Positions 1 through 12,215 of a stretch of 64,000 bases of DNA are shown piece after piece. A model generated the notes under the pieces. That model worked only from the letters and a program-made list of their open reading frames with translations. It was not told where the DNA came from and ran no database searches. Origin of the DNA: Lutraria lutraria. Its lineage: Eukaryota; Mollusca; Bivalvia; Venerida; Mactridae. The stretch's first letter is position 1. Every line of letters starts with the position of its first letter. The DNA is taken from assembly GCA_964023205.1 (NCBI GenBank), contig OZ026848.1:34397912-34461911 (forward strand). The letters are read 5' to 3'. A program made the translations under genes and the position numbers.

Positions 1-65
1 ACAGCAGCGACAGTAGTAGTTGCAACAGTGGCAGCAACAAAATTGTCTCCTTTTTGTGATTCTAG

Positions 66-400
66 GAAGACAACGCCCGAACTGCTTTTGGGCGCATGGA
101 TGAAGAAGCATTCGAGGGACTGCAGGTAGATGACACTGCTTTGCTTGTGAAATATAAGCGGGAGTCCAGGGCAAGGAATCAGGCTGTAATTCTCCCGCCG
201 ACCGGCTTGGTTGGTCTTTGTGTCACCAGATGACACCACCCACCAGCCCAGTGCGGACTTCCCTCTAGCATCAGTCATTGCCATGCAGCAGAACCAGCAG
301 TGCCCAGGTGGCCTCATTCAGAACATGCAGTAGCAGACAGATCAGCAGAAGCGCCCAAGCAGTGCTCCTATTGATTTTCAGTCATCAATGGATTGTTAAA
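66..400 (+). pseudogene. Gln-rich C-terminal coding remnant of a transposon protein
   Basis: A splice-acceptor-like TTTTTGTGATTCTAG ends at 65. The frame downstream reads DNARTAFGRMDEEAFEG, then a Gln-rich stretch with AMQQNQQ and QTDQQKRPSSAP, interrupted by TAG at 331-333. It ends just before an AATAAA signal at 411. The inverted copy (33580-34135, minus strand) encodes the same DNAR.AFGRMDEEAF segment with one base fewer at the exon start, so at least one copy is frameshifted. It may be the accessory (Myb/SANT-like) protein of a Harbinger element, but I do not recognise the domain. Confidence 0.35.
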
Positions 401-769
401 TTACTTGATAAATAAATGTTCACATTGACAAGAGTTTTTGTCATTATTGGGGGTTCTGTTTTTGAGAGGCGGCATTTGAAAATTGGCATGCCCCCTTTCG
501 AAGAAGAGGGTGTATATTGCTTTGCCCATGTCTGTCGGTCGGAAGGTCTGTCGGTCGGTCCGTCCGTAACAAAAACTTGTCCGACGAATAACTAGAGAAT
601 GCTTTGGCCTGGGCTCTTCAGATTTGGTTGTGGGGTTGGTCATTACATGTAGATGACCCCTATCGATGTCAAAAGTCCAGGTGTTGCTATACAATTGGTC
701 GGTAGCGAGCATGTGTTTCACAAACTACTTGGACCTAATTAACCGTACCTTAAGACGTAGTCCAACCGG

Positions 770-1285
770 AGTAAGCCCTAGTTGACCGTACTGTTAGACG
801 TAGTGTAAATGGTTGCGTCATAGTACTACAGTCAACTACGGTAAGCACTTCGGTCAAGTAGGGTTAACTACGGTCAGCTAGGATCAACTACGTTCAAACT
901 ACGGTCTCCGTACGGTCTTGGTATCCAAGCCGACCGTAGAGATTTTTTCAACATGTTGAAAAAAATTAAGCTAACTACGGACAAATCATAAGTTCGAACT
1001 ACGTTTATTACTACGGTTAACTACGGTTAACTTCGGTTAGCTACGTATAACTACACCTGATACGTGTAAATAAGGTCAACTACGGTTTCCTTTACAACGG
1101 TCAACTACATGTGTGACCGTAAATGTGACCGCTGCTTAACTACGGACAAATCAGGAGTTCGAACTACGTTTATAAGTACGGTTAACTACGTCTAACTACG
1201 TCTAAGTACACCGGATACGTGTAGGTACGGTCAACTACGGCTCCCCCTTACTACGGCCAACTACGTGCGTAACCGTAAATGTGAC
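770..1285. repeat. Dense AACTACGG subterminal motif array
   Basis: Short motifs AACTACGG or AACTACG, and the complement CGTAGTT, recur every 10-20 bp. Such motif clusters next to a transposon end are typical of transposase-binding subterminal repeats. The partial inverted copy at 33055-33245 carries the same motifs. Confidence 0.65.
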
Positions 1286-1292
1286 CGCTGCT

Positions 1293-1349
1293 TAGACAAA
1301 CAACCATTTAATCCTCGGCTTCGCCTCGGACAAATTGGTTGTTTATCTA
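1293..1349. repeat. Short hairpin with about 17 bp arms between two transposons
   Basis: TAGACAAACAACCATTT (1293-1309) is nearly the reverse complement of AAATTGGTTGTTTATCTA (1332-1349), around a GC-richer loop. It sits exactly between the end of the first Harbinger-like element and the start of the second. Confidence 0.6.
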
Positions 1350-1859
1350 ATGCCCCGGTCACACTATCACATACGGATTCTGCGGATGCTGCGGATAGCC
1401 AAAATAAGCCCATCCATATCTATCCGTCATTTCCGTAATGGTCCGTGTCGCATCCGTTACTGTCCGTACCGTATCCGCAATGACCGCCTGATCCGCACTC
1501 ACCTTTTGAAAATTCTCAAAAGTCTGTTGCGGACGAAAGAACCGTAATGATCCGTAACTAAAGGTATGTATCCGTATCTAATCCGTATCTGAACGTATTA
1601 ATTCGCAGTAGATCCAACGTTCAATAACGGATTCAGTTCAGCGTATTGCTATGGACTGTTAACTTTATAAACGTTTTGATACGAATAGCTTGCGTTTCAA
1701 TATTGACATAAAATTATACATCCGGATTGTTCGGACTCCTGCGTTTCAATAAATTAAAAAAGGCGGCAAAATACGAAAATAGAATTGTGGGTAGTTTTAT
1801 TTACCTATACGCTGACATTACCAGAATATTTCCGGAAAGTATCCAGCTTCTCAACCGTG

Positions 1860-2500
1860 GACCATGAACAGAGACGGCTCCTCCTGAGACTCAGTCAGTC
1901 AAACATGAACCTCGCTCTCATTTATGCACAACTCATGAACTTCTGGATGGCCTGTCGTCGACGGGATAGGCGGTGGTGGGTTCGCTGTTGGATTACACTC
2001 AGGCCGGAACAAGGAGCTATTCATAGACGTAGTGGAACGTCTAACGCCGAGATTACGTAAGAAAGACACGTGGTACAGGGACTCGCTTGATGTTGGACTG
2101 AAGGTGGCCATTACACTCAGGCACTTGGCTACGGGGGATAACTACAAGTCGTTGATGTACCTGTTCTATGTGAAACATAACACCATCTCGATTTTAGTAA
2201 GGGATGTCTGCCAGGCCATTTGGGACGAATACGGCAACGAAGTGGTTACCAACCCGACGACAGCTGAAGATTGGGAGTCGCAACATGCTACTCCAGCCGA
2301 TGAAACTTTCACCATGTGCTAGGTGCCTTGGACGGCAAACACATGCGCATCCGGTGTCCTGCTCACGGAGGGTCACAGTTCTACAACTACAAGAGGTACC
2401 ACTCCATTGTGCTCCTAGCCCTCGTGGATGCGAACTACAGGTTCCGGTGGTCCAAGTCGGTGCCATGGCAATGGCGTATAGTGCCGTGCTGGTATGATGC
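1860..2500 (+). pseudogene. Broken Harbinger DDE transposase (HARBI1-like)
   Basis: Fragments in three frames line up with a Harbinger nuclease. RRRDRRWWVRCW near 1956-1995 is the usual N-terminal signature. RNKELFIDVVERLTPRLRKK (about 2001-2060) runs into DSLDVGLKVAITLRHLATG and DYKS-like GDNYKSLMYLF. After a frame change, HHVLGALDGKHMRIRCPA (from about 2310) contains the first catalytic Asp context, followed by YNYKRYHSIVLLALVDANY. At least two frameshifts lie near 2000 and 2290, another near 2450, and the second and third catalytic acidic residues are missing. Family members are about 350-400 residues, so roughly half is left. Confidence 0.85.
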
Positions 2501-2817
2501 ACTTGTTAAAAACTATCATTTGCTGAAGAGGGTGATGATTTCACTTGTTTGATATTTATATTTTTTGAATCAAATGGATTATTGAATTAATGAAACATTA
2601 TGATGGATATTGATAAAATGCGATGCTCATGCATATGTTTTCTTCTTCATTGCATGGTTTTATTTTATAAGTTTATAAACGAAAGACGACGCCATATGGA
2701 AATATATAATCATCCATACAAAAGACGAACGCATTAAATGAAATGTTTATGTAAAACTTATTAACCTATATTCAACATGTTCAACATTTCAAAACAAGTA
2801 ATGTGTCATAACATCTG

Positions 2818-3638
2818 TTAATTTGGCGAGTCCCCCATCTCCATGCCATATCCACTTTCATCATTTGACACATCCGATTGTGGGCTGCTTACACACTTCT
2901 GAGTGAAAAAAGGTGCCGGTGTGCCACGTGGATTGATGCCATCTTGAGCAGCGGAATGGTAGACACGGGAGGTACATGTATGCATAGTAGGAAGCTGCGA
3001 CAGCTGCTCTTCGCAGAACATCGTCTGCTGCTCGATGAAGATCAAGTCCTGCTCGGGTGCCTGGAACTTGCGCATCCAATCCGGCATACCAGACCTCGCC
3101 TGCAAAATATAATAGCAATGTGCTAAATGAAGGATATGACGCGAGTATTCATTTAATATAGAGTAATATTAAACGAGTAATGCACATTTTATGGCGAGCC
3201 TAATAACATTATCTTGATGAGCTTAACATAACTCCATTCGAAATGACTATGAGCATCATTTTCTTGATACATTTTGTATAACATATTATAATTCCCCTCC
3301 CCTATCACCCCTTTTCGCCCGTGCATGCAAGAAAACAATTTAAACAAACAGCTTAAATAAAAAAAACGAACAATATTATGTTTCACAATTTGAATATGTA
3401 ATATATTTTATTTGCACATACATGAATGTGCTACCATTTAATCGAACTTTCTACCCATAATTTTGGAGAACAATAAAGCATTGATCAACATAAGGATAGC
3501 ATTATAAAACTTACCATGACGCGGCCTCTTTGGTCGCGAGCTATTCATGCCCCCGCCTTTTGGTATGGCTTCACCCTGGTCAGAATGTAGGAGAGGATGC
3601 CTTCTTGGGAGGCTGCCTCTTCTGTTTTTTGCAGGCAT
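2818..3638 (-). pseudogene. Harbinger accessory (Myb/SANT-like) gene remnant, two exons
   Basis: On the minus strand a start codon at 3638-3636 opens a basic segment. Exon 1 ends with a perfect GTAAGT donor (exon 3515-3638). A TTTTGCAG acceptor precedes 3099, and exon 2 (2818-3099) encodes MPDWMRKFQAPEQDLIF, then a Gln/Glu-rich tail ending in TAA at 2820-2818. The best-looking frames of the two exons do not join in phase: exon 1 leaves one base, whereas exon 2 needs none. Exon 1 probably carries an indel. Convergent orientation to the transposase fits the second gene of Harbinger elements; the DNA-binding domain itself is not recognisable. Confidence 0.5.
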
Positions 3639-4069
3639 TTCTATGTCTTGTACAAATGGCGGTTAGTCGCTATTGCGCAATAACCGGATGAGGTAATCAC
3701 CCTTTTGCCGCTATGTATACGCAACAGTCGGTATCAGACGGTATGTATCCGCATATATACGCAACAAAATGTAAAGGAAGGTAATTAATCCGTATCCATC
3801 CGTATCTATCCGCATAGTGCCGGATCAAAGGGAACGTATCTTATCGCTGACATTCGCATTTATACGCAATCATCCGTATCTATGCATATCTATACGTAAT
3901 TGTTATCCGTAGATACATCAGGAAAATAGGCCCCGTCCACTATTTCTGCGGACGACTGCGGTTTTTCTTCGCAATAATCCGCCACATCCGCAATGTGTGT
4001 GTGTGACCGAGGCATAAGCGAACCGTCTTCTTACGTCTGTAAGAAGACACTTTTGAAGAAAAACTCGTA

Positions 4070-4250
4070 CTGTATCTATTACATACAGTCAAACATGTAA
4101 TACTTATTACAAGTCTGGTTTTTATTACAAGTTTGGTTGCAAGATCCAACCAAACTTGTAATAACCAAACTTGTAATAAAATTTTCAAGTTGAAGTAAGA
4201 TTTTACTTTTGCATTCCTTAACCTACTGATGTGTTCCGCCGTATTAATTA
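4070..4250 (-). repeat. Palindromic TTACAAGTTTGGTT repeat, inverted copy
   Basis: TTACAAGTTTGGTTGCAAGA is followed by its complement CCAACCAAACTTGTAATAA, then by TTGAAGTAAGATTTTAC and TGTGTTCCGCC. The block is the reverse complement of each unit at 13735-14345. It can fold into a long hairpin. Confidence 0.75.
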
Positions 4251-7200
4251 GCATGTGTCGACCTAACCAATATCTTTGGAAACAACTTTTTTATATGAGA
4301 GAAAGCAGGGTCTATATAGAATTTTATTCTCAAATTTCTGACAATTGTACGATCATTGCAAATATGAAAAGTATCATCAAAAGGTATATCAAGATATCTT
4401 ATTATAGAAAATGTTCTGTAATCTCGAGAATATCGAGGACGAATTAAATAAGATTAAAGACATAACATATTTCAAGTTTCATTGCAATCGCTTCATGAAT
4501 GTGGAAGAAGTTCGCTTGAAAAACTTGTGATAATGTATGCGGGCGGACCGACCGACCAACCGACCGACTCAAATATACCCCCTCTCAAACTTCGTTTGCG
4601 GTGTATAACAAAATATATTACAAAAACGGCACAAAAAGTCAGGAGTGAAACATTAACATGAAGAGTAAAGATGGGTCGCGGACTTCTTCTAAATCGAAGC
4701 ACCGAGATTACTGTCTGGAACAAAGTTATCATTATTATGAATTAGAATTTGAGGTCTTGAAAAATGTACATCTTTAAGCCAATAAACCACAATTATCAAG
4801 GAAAAGCTACACTCTAAAAGTCATGATATACAGTGAGAAATTACTAGCTGAAACCAAAACAAATTCAGTACCTTCAGCTTTTGATTTGTATACACAAATT
4901 TAACTGTATATAAACCGTCTGTACTCAACTTCTGACGCTGAGTCATTATGTAATCTCTCTACATTGAGATTGTGGCACTACTTTTGTGAATGAAACTATT
5001 TCCAGTATGCAGTAAATCTTATTACCTGGACAGATAATGAATGGACTTTGGTGTGGATGAACACTTAATTATCATACTTGTTAGTTTTACTGTTTAAATC
5101 GCCAAAATATTTCACATGCTTTCAAAATAGACAGAATTTTGCAAAATATCTCCAACTTTTATCAAAAATGTAAAGTCTGCAATGTATTCTTATACAACAA
5201 ATGGTACTATTTTTCAAGGCGGATGAGAGACGTCACTGTTATGTTCAAACAAAATGAGGTGTATACCTGTAGGAACTTTGTTTCTAAAAATGGTACATTT
5301 TTAGACGTCAACGTACAATAAAAAATCAAAGTACTGAAAGTACTGTCGGAACTTGATTTTTCCATATGAGGCAACACAACAATGACTGTTAGGAGAAATC
5401 CTCAATTAGGAACTGTACAGTCGATGGATATTCATGCTTAGGAATTAACATACACTATCTCAATATTGCCATCTGTTTATGAACATATTCTGATATTCAT
5501 ATGCCAAATTTCACCAACTTTGCATGAAGGTTATCTAAGTTATCAGATGTTTCGATTTTTTTCATGTAGCCCATTATCCAGCCAATAATTTTCCGAATCC
5601 ATCGGTACCAAAATTAGCATTGTTACTGCTATAGTTACAGATATAATATATACCGAAAAGCTCTTCAAAACACCCCTTTTTAATAATATATTAGGATTAT
5701 GACCACATATCAGCCATAAAACACAATTTATGATTTAGTACAATACACAATAATGCTACATGACATTAAAGACAAAGGCATACTCTTTAACAGCCTTCAG
5801 TGCAGGTGCCAGTTATTAAACCAAGAATTGTAAACAGTTCGTCATTTTCTTTTATCTTTTTATTGTTGATCAGCATTCCTACATTAATTTTCTGATGCAT
5901 ATTGAAAATAATGTTCATTGAACTTCATGTAGAACAACATTGAAGTACGGTCCGTTTTAGTACGGGCTGATATGGAATTAGGCCGTTTCGGTAATGGCCC
6001 GTTTTTGAAGTGGGCCGTTTTGACCCGCACTCTTCGGAAACGAGCAGTTATATACGGCGACATTTTCCGATCTCACTACGGAATATACCGACATCGCACG
6101 AGTTCCATTACGATCCTTCTGTCTTAACACCAAAATAGCCTTCACAGACTATACCGACATAGTAAGTGCGATCAATTTCACAATAACTGTTATTAATAGC
6201 TTATTTCTTCGCAAATTTTTGTGTACCGCCATTCTGTTCTCTGCACTTTGACGGGAAAACCCTACATTCTATTTTTAGAATTTATCGAACTAGATACTAT
6301 CGATCGATACGCGTTATGGATATAAAGCCTTAACATTTACATATCATGTCAAAAAGTCACATATAACACGCACAACAATAGCAGATTAATGCAAATGCAT
6401 GCTTACGTCTGTAGAGAAATTACTGACCTATTCAGCGAAAGCCGAAAGTAGAACTATTTTATGCAAAACTAGGTTTCTGTAGCACACAATAGAGTGAGAG
6501 TGGGAACCGGAACCATGACAGTTATGGAGCCCACGGTATCTAAGTAAGTCATCGATAGCTAAAAAAGTTTCCAAAAATTGCATGAACATCTCTTAAGGTA
6601 TTGGCTAATGCAGAAATGATATATTCAAATGACATTTCCATTGAAACCAAAATCAAAAAGCGCCACTTAGCGGTGCGCAACGTTGTGTGATGATTTTAGC
6701 GATAATTCCTACGTGTTTTCGCGCAATTGAAACTTATTTTAAACTCGAAAAGAAGCTAAAAAGTCGCCGTAAAAAACAAGATGGACGTGGCGTTTATCTG
6801 AAACACTTGTAGATGTAATCTTGATTTCTTTCCTTTGGTCTTACGCATGACACACCCGACCGTCACATGTTCGTAGACATTTCTGTCAAGAATGTCCGAA
6901 ATCTATCCACGTATGACAAAAGTTACTGAGCGGACATAAAATAGAATTACCGATTTTTTACCTTTAACCCCTAAGTGTGACTTTGACCTTCGAGCTACAG
7001 CAATTGGGGTTGCACGTGACACATCGTCTAAAGATGGTTAAAATATTAGTAGTAACTTTTTACAAAGTCCTGCAATGAATGACGAAGTTACAGAGTGGAC
7101 ACGCCGAAAAGACCAAAATTATGACGTTAGAACTCTATGTGACCTTCAGCGCTCTGATCTTTATATAAACTGTTATACTGTATACTGAACTTCTGACCTT

Positions 7201-7616
7201 GTCTCACATCTGCGTGTATTTGTTAGTCCTGGACTTCTTTACAGAATGAAACTGTTTTTGGTGTGCTGTAGGGTTACAAATCGTTAGGACAGAGTTCGTA
7301 ATTATTTGTTTTACTACCTCTGAAAATCATTCAACATTAAAGCCGAAAACATCAATACAATCGCATATTATTACCATCAAAATGTTTACACAACGAACGA
7401 TTTTGCAAAATATAATTCATATACGGTAAATATGACGAATATAGATTACTATACGTAATCTAATTTGCCGAAAAATAGTACTTATACTTTTAGCATTAAA
7501 CTCAAGATTGTTTGTTTATGGACTTAACTGTTAGTATGCAGGAGAGGGTCACATGTAGTTCATGTAAACCTGTAGTCTTTAGACATTTTAGATTTCCGCC
7601 CATTTGTATACATGTG
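4251..7616. other. Non-coding stretch, no gene recognised
   Basis: AT-rich sequence with only short incidental open frames. About 5098-5215 (CTTTCAAAATAGACAG, ATCTCCAACTTTTATCAAA) is homologous to about 12297-12412, so this is a dispersed repeat. A GC-richer patch with GGCCGTTT/GGCCCGTTTT motifs at 5945-6120 may be another transposon end. A start codon at 6515 opens a ten-codon frame that runs into a GTAAGT donor; there is no second exon to support it. Confidence 0.5.
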
Positions 7617-10600
7617 TTTTTAGCTCACCAGAGCAGGAATGTGCTCAGGGTGAGCTATTGTGATCGCCCTGCGTCCATCGTGCGTCGTTACGTGGCGTCC
7701 ATGTTTACTTAAAACAACATCTCCTCCTACACCGCTATGCCGATTGCAACCAAACTTTGCTGGAATGATCATTGGGTGGTCCCCTTTCAAAGTTGTTCAA
7801 AAAATTAAATTTCATTAAAAACTCTGGTTGCTATGGCAACAAATAGAAAAAACTTAAAACATCTTTTTGTCCGAAACCACAGGACCTAGAGCTGAGATAT
7901 TTGGTATGTAGCATTGTCTAATGGAACTCTACAAAGTTTGTTCAAATTATTCCCCTGGGGTCAAAATTGGCTCCGCCCCGGGGGTAACTTGATTTTACAT
8001 AGACTTATATAGGAAATTTAAAAGATCTTCTTGTCAAAAACTACAATGCCTAGAGCTTTGATATTTGGTGTGTAGCCTAGTCTAGTGGACCTCTACCAAA
8101 TTTGTTCGAATTATTGCCCTAGGGTCAAAATTGGCTCCGCTCCGGGGGTCACTTGATTTATATAGACTTATATAGGAAAATTTAAAAAATCTTCTTCTCC
8201 GAAACCGCAAGGCCTAGAGCTTAGATATTTTGTATGTGGCATTGTCTAGTGGACCTCTACCAAGTTTGTTCAAATTATGTCCCCATGGTCAAAATTAGCC
8301 CTGCCCTGGGGTTTATTCTATTGTATATAGGAAAATTTAAAAAATCTTCTCCGAAACCACAAGGCCTAGAGCTAAGATATTTGGTATGTAGCATTATCTA
8401 GTGGACCTCTACCAAGTTTGTTCAAATTATTGCCCTAGGGTCAAAATTGGCCCCGCCCCGGGGTCACTTGATTTATATAGACTTATATAGGAAAATTAAA
8501 AAAATCTTCTCCGAAACTGCAAGGCCTAGAGCTTAGATATTTTGCATGTGGCATTGTCTAGTGGACCTCTACCAAGTTTGTTCAAAATATGGCCCCGGGG
8601 TCAAAATTAGCCCTGCCCTGGGGTTTATTCTATTCTATATAGGAAACTTTTAAAAGATCTTCTCCGAAACCACAAGGCCTAGAGCTAAGATTTTTAGCTC
8701 ACCAGAGCACAAATGTGCTCAGGGTGAGCTTTTGTGATCGCCCTGCGTCCATCGTTCGTCGTGAAGTGGCGTCCATATTTACTTAAAACAACATCTCCTC
8801 CTATACCGCTATTCCGATTGCAACCAAACTTTGCTGAAATGATCATTGGGTGGTCCCCTTTCAAAGTTGTTCAAAAAATTAAATTTCATTAAAAACTCTG
8901 GTTGCTATGGCAACAAATAGAAAAAACTTAAAAAATCTTCTTGTCCGAAACCACATGGCCTAGAGCTGAGATATTTGGTATGTAATATTGTCTAATGGAA
9001 CTCTACAAAGTTTGTTCAAATTATTCCCCTGGGGTCAAAATTGGCTCCGCCCCGGGGGTAACTTGATTTTACATAGACTTATATAGGAAATTAAAAAAAT
9101 CTTCTTGTCAAAAACTATAATGCCTAGAGCTTTGATATTTGGTGTGTAGCATAGTCTAGTGGACCTCTACCAAGTTTGTTCAAATTATTGCCCTAGGGTC
9201 AAAATTGGCCCCGCCCTGGGGCTTATTCTATTTTATATAGGAAAATTTAAAAAATCTTCTTCTCCGAAACCGCAAGGCCTAGAGCTTAGATATTTTGTAT
9301 GTGGCATTGTCTAGTGGACCTCTACCAAGTTTGTTCAAATTATGGCCCCGGGGTCAAAATTGGCCCTGCCCTGGGGCTTATTCTATTTTATATAGGAAAA
9401 TTTGAAAAATCTTCTTCTCCGAAACCACAAGGCCTAGAGCTAAGATATTTGGCATATAACATTGTCCAGTGGACCTCTACCAAGTTTGTTCAAATTATTG
9501 CCCTAGGGTTAAAATTGGCCCCGCCCCGGGGGTCACTTGATTTATATAGACTTATACAGGAAAATTAAAAAAATCTTCTTCTCCGAAACCCCATGGTGTA
9601 GAGCTAAGATATTTTGTATGTGGCATTGTCTAGTGGACCTCTACCAAGTTTGTTCAAATTATGGCCCCGGGGTCAAAATTGGCCCTGCCCTGGGGCTTAT
9701 TCTATTTTATATAGGAAAATTTGAAAAATCTTCTTCTCCGAAACCACAAGGCCTAGAGCTAAGATATTTGGCATATAACATTGTCTAGTGGACCTCTACC
9801 AAGTTTGTTCAAATTATGGCCCCGGGGTCAAAATTGGCCCTGCCCTGGGGCTTATTCTATTTTATATAGGAAAATTTGAAAAATCTTCTTCTCCGAAACC
9901 ACAAGGCCTAGAGCTAAGATATTTGGCATATAACATTGTCCAGTGGACCTCTACCAAGTTTGTTCAAATTATTGCCCTAGGGTTAAAATTGGCCCGCCCC
10001 GGGGGTCACTTGATTTATATAGACTTATATAGGAAAATTTAAAAAATCTTCTTCTCTGAAACCGCAAGGCCTAGAGCTTAGATATTTTGTATGTGGCATT
10101 GTATAGTGGACCTCTACCAAGTGTGTTCAAATTATGGCCCCGGGGTCAAAATTGGCCCTGCCCTGGGGCTTATTCTATTTTATATAGGACAATTTGAAAA
10201 ATCTTCTTCTCCGAAACCACAAGGCCTAGAGCTAAGATATTTGGCATATAACATTGTCTAGTGGACCTCTACCAAGTTTGATCAAATTATTGCCCTAGGG
10301 TTAAAATTGGCCCCGCCCCGGGGGTCACTTGATTTATTTAGACTTATATAGGAAAATTAAAAAAATCTTCTACTCCGAAACCCCATGGTGTAGAGCTAAG
10401 ATATTTGGCATACAGTATAGTCTAGTGGACCTCTACCAAGTTTGTTCAAATCATGGCCCCCGGGGTCAAAATTGGCCCTGCCCTGGGGCTTATTCTATTT
10501 TATATAGGAAAATTTGAAAAATCTTCTTCTCTGAAACCACAAGGCCTAGAGCTAAGATATTTGGCATATAACATTGTCTAGTGGACCTCTACCAAGTTTG

Positions 10601-12033
10601 TTCAAATTATGGCCCCGGGGTCAAAATTGGCCCTGCCCTGGGGCTTATTCTATTTTATATAGGAAAATTTGAAAAATCTTCTTCTCCGAAACCACAAGGC
10701 CTACAGCTAAAATATTTGGCATATAGCATTGTCTAGTGGACCTCTACCAAGTTTGTTCAAAATATTGCCCTAGGGTCAAAATTGGCCCCGCCCCGGGGGT
10801 CACTTGATTTATATAGACTTATATAGGAAAATTTAAAAAATCTTCTTCTCTGAAACCGCAAGGCCTAGAGCTTAGATATTTTGGCATACAGTATAGTCTA
10901 GTGGACCTCTACCAAGTTTGTTCAAATCATGGCCCCGGGGTCAAAATTGGCCCTGCCCTGGGGTTTATTCTATTTTATATAGGAAAATTTGAAAAATCTT
11001 CTTCTCCGACACCACAAGGCCTACAGCTAAGATATTTGGCATATAGCATTGTCTAGTGGACCTCTACCAAGTTTGTTCAAATTATGGCCCCGGGGTCAAA
11101 ATTGGCCCTGCCCTGGGGCTTATTCTATTTTATATAGGAAAATTTGAAAAATCTTCTTCTCCGAAACCACAAGGCCTACAGCTAAAATATTTGGCATATA
11201 GCATTGTCTAGTGGACCTCTACCAAGTTTGTTCAAAATATTGCCCTAGGGTCAAAATTGGCCCCGCCCCGGGGGTCACTTGATTTATATAGACTTATATA
11301 GGAAAATTTAAAAAATCTTCTTCTCTGAAACCGCAAGGCCTAGAGCTTAGATATTTTGGCATACAGTATAGTCTAGTGGACCTCTACCAAGTTTGTTCAA
11401 ATCATGGCCCCGGGGTCAAAATTGGCCCTGCCCTGGGGTTTATTCTATTTTATATAGGAAAATTTGAAAAATCTTCTTCTCCGACACCACAAGGCCTACA
11501 GCTAAGATATTTGGCATATAGCATTGTCTAGTGGACCTCTACCAAGTTTGTTCAAATTATTGCCCTAGGGTCAAAATTGGCCCCGTCCCGGGGGTCACTT
11601 GATTTGCATAGACTTATATAGGAAAATTTAAAAAATCTTCTTCTCTGAAAACGCATGGTGTAGAGCTAAGATATTTGGCATATAGCATTGTCTAGTGGAC
11701 CTCTACCAAGTTTGTTCAAAATATTGCCCTAGGGTCAAAATTGGCCCCGCCCCGGGGGTCACTTGATTTATATAGACTTATATAGGAAAATTTAAAAAAT
11801 CTTCTTCTCCGAAACCGCATGGTGTAGAGCTAAGATATTTGGCATATAGCATTGTATAGTAGACCTCTTCCAAATTTGTTCATATTATGGCCCTGGGGTA
11901 AAAATTGGCCCTGACCTAAGGGTCACTTGATTTTACTTGGACTCGTTTAGAAATATTTTAACAATGTTCGTCTCCAAATGACCTTTTTTCCTGATGAGCA
12001 TTTATAGGGCCATCATGGCCCTCTTGTTTGGTA
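7617..12033 (+). mobile_element. Large mollusc repeat element (TTTTTAGCTCACC family)
   Basis: It opens with TTTTTAGCTCACC and an AGCTCACC...GGTGAGCT hairpin, followed by TGATCGCCCTGCGTCCATCG. The same opening recurs at 8691, so two element heads are in tandem. The middle is an array of about 155 bp units. The end is the hairpin AGGGCCATCATGGCCCTCTTG near 12005-12028. There is no coding capacity. Tandem-repeat cores framed by conserved ends are known from non-autonomous bivalve elements (pearl-type and Helitron-like), but I cannot assign a class. A hairpin followed by CTTG would be compatible with a Helitron end. Confidence 0.7.
7890..11910 (+). repeat. Tandem array of about 155-160 bp units
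   Basis: Each unit contains AAGGCCTAGAGCTAAGATAT, TCTAGTGGACCTCTACCAAG, TTTGTTCAAATTATGGCC, a CCCCGGGGTCAAAATTGGCC block and ACTTATATAGGAAAATTTAA. Unit starts at about 9431, 9750 and 9905 give the period. About 25 copies of two or three alternating subtypes occur: CCCTGGGGCTTATTC versus CCCGGGGGTCACTTGATTTA. This alternation implies amplification of dimers or longer blocks. Confidence 0.9.
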
Positions 12034-12215
12034 TCTAGCTTTGTCTAATGGACCTCTTTTAAATCTGTTCATATAATGGCCATGGGATAAAAAAAGGCCC
12101 AGATGGGTCACTTGATCTTACTTGGACTCATATGGAAACCTTCAACAATGTTAATCTCCAAATGACCTTTTCTCCTGGTGAGCATTTATAGGGCCATCAT
12201 GGTCCTCTTGTTCTA
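12034..12215 (+). repeat. Second, diverged copy of the element's 3' end
   Basis: GGTATCTAGCTTTGTCTAAT, then TTGATCTTACTTGGACTCAT and a hairpin AGGGCCATCATGGTCCTCTTG repeat the last 180 bp of the preceding element at about 80% identity by eye. Confidence 0.8.

Larger units (their letters stand above)
1..1291. mobile_element. Harbinger-like element, right-hand part, cut by window edge
   Basis: The right end GTGACCGCTGC, read on the other strand as GCAGCGGTCAC, resembles the GCCCCGGTCAC end of the complete Harbinger element next door and is followed by TTA, a typical Harbinger target triplet. The interior holds a coding remnant (66-400), an AATAAA signal (411-416), a 401-720 segment and a dense array of AACTACGG motifs. 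An inverted copy of 1 to about 910 lies at 33055-34140. The terminal 150 bp is internally duplicated: the same CGTAAATGTGACCGCTGC end occurs near 1118-1136 and 1272-1291. Assignment to Harbinger rests on the terminus only. Confidence 0.5.
1351..4014. mobile_element. Harbinger (PIF) DNA transposon with TAA target duplication
   Basis: The ends are imperfect terminal inverted repeats: TGCCCCGGTCACAC on the left and, read inward from the right, TGCCTCGGTCACAC; similarity continues for about 45 bp through GCGGATG.GGCGGAT-type motifs. The flanks are TAA at 1348-1350 and TAA at 4015-4017, the 3 bp duplication expected of PIF/Harbinger. Subterminal zones (1370-1640 and 3690-3960) are packed with CCGTATC and TATCCG motifs, likely transposase-binding sites. 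A transposase remnant lies on + and a spliced accessory gene remnant on -, the usual convergent two-gene layout. Frameshifts make it non-autonomous now. Confidence 0.88.

Noticed and set aside
6515..6546. Possible first coding exon MTVMEPTVS with GTAAGT donor
   Set aside because: Short, no domain, no matching second exon or promoter seen; could be chance.
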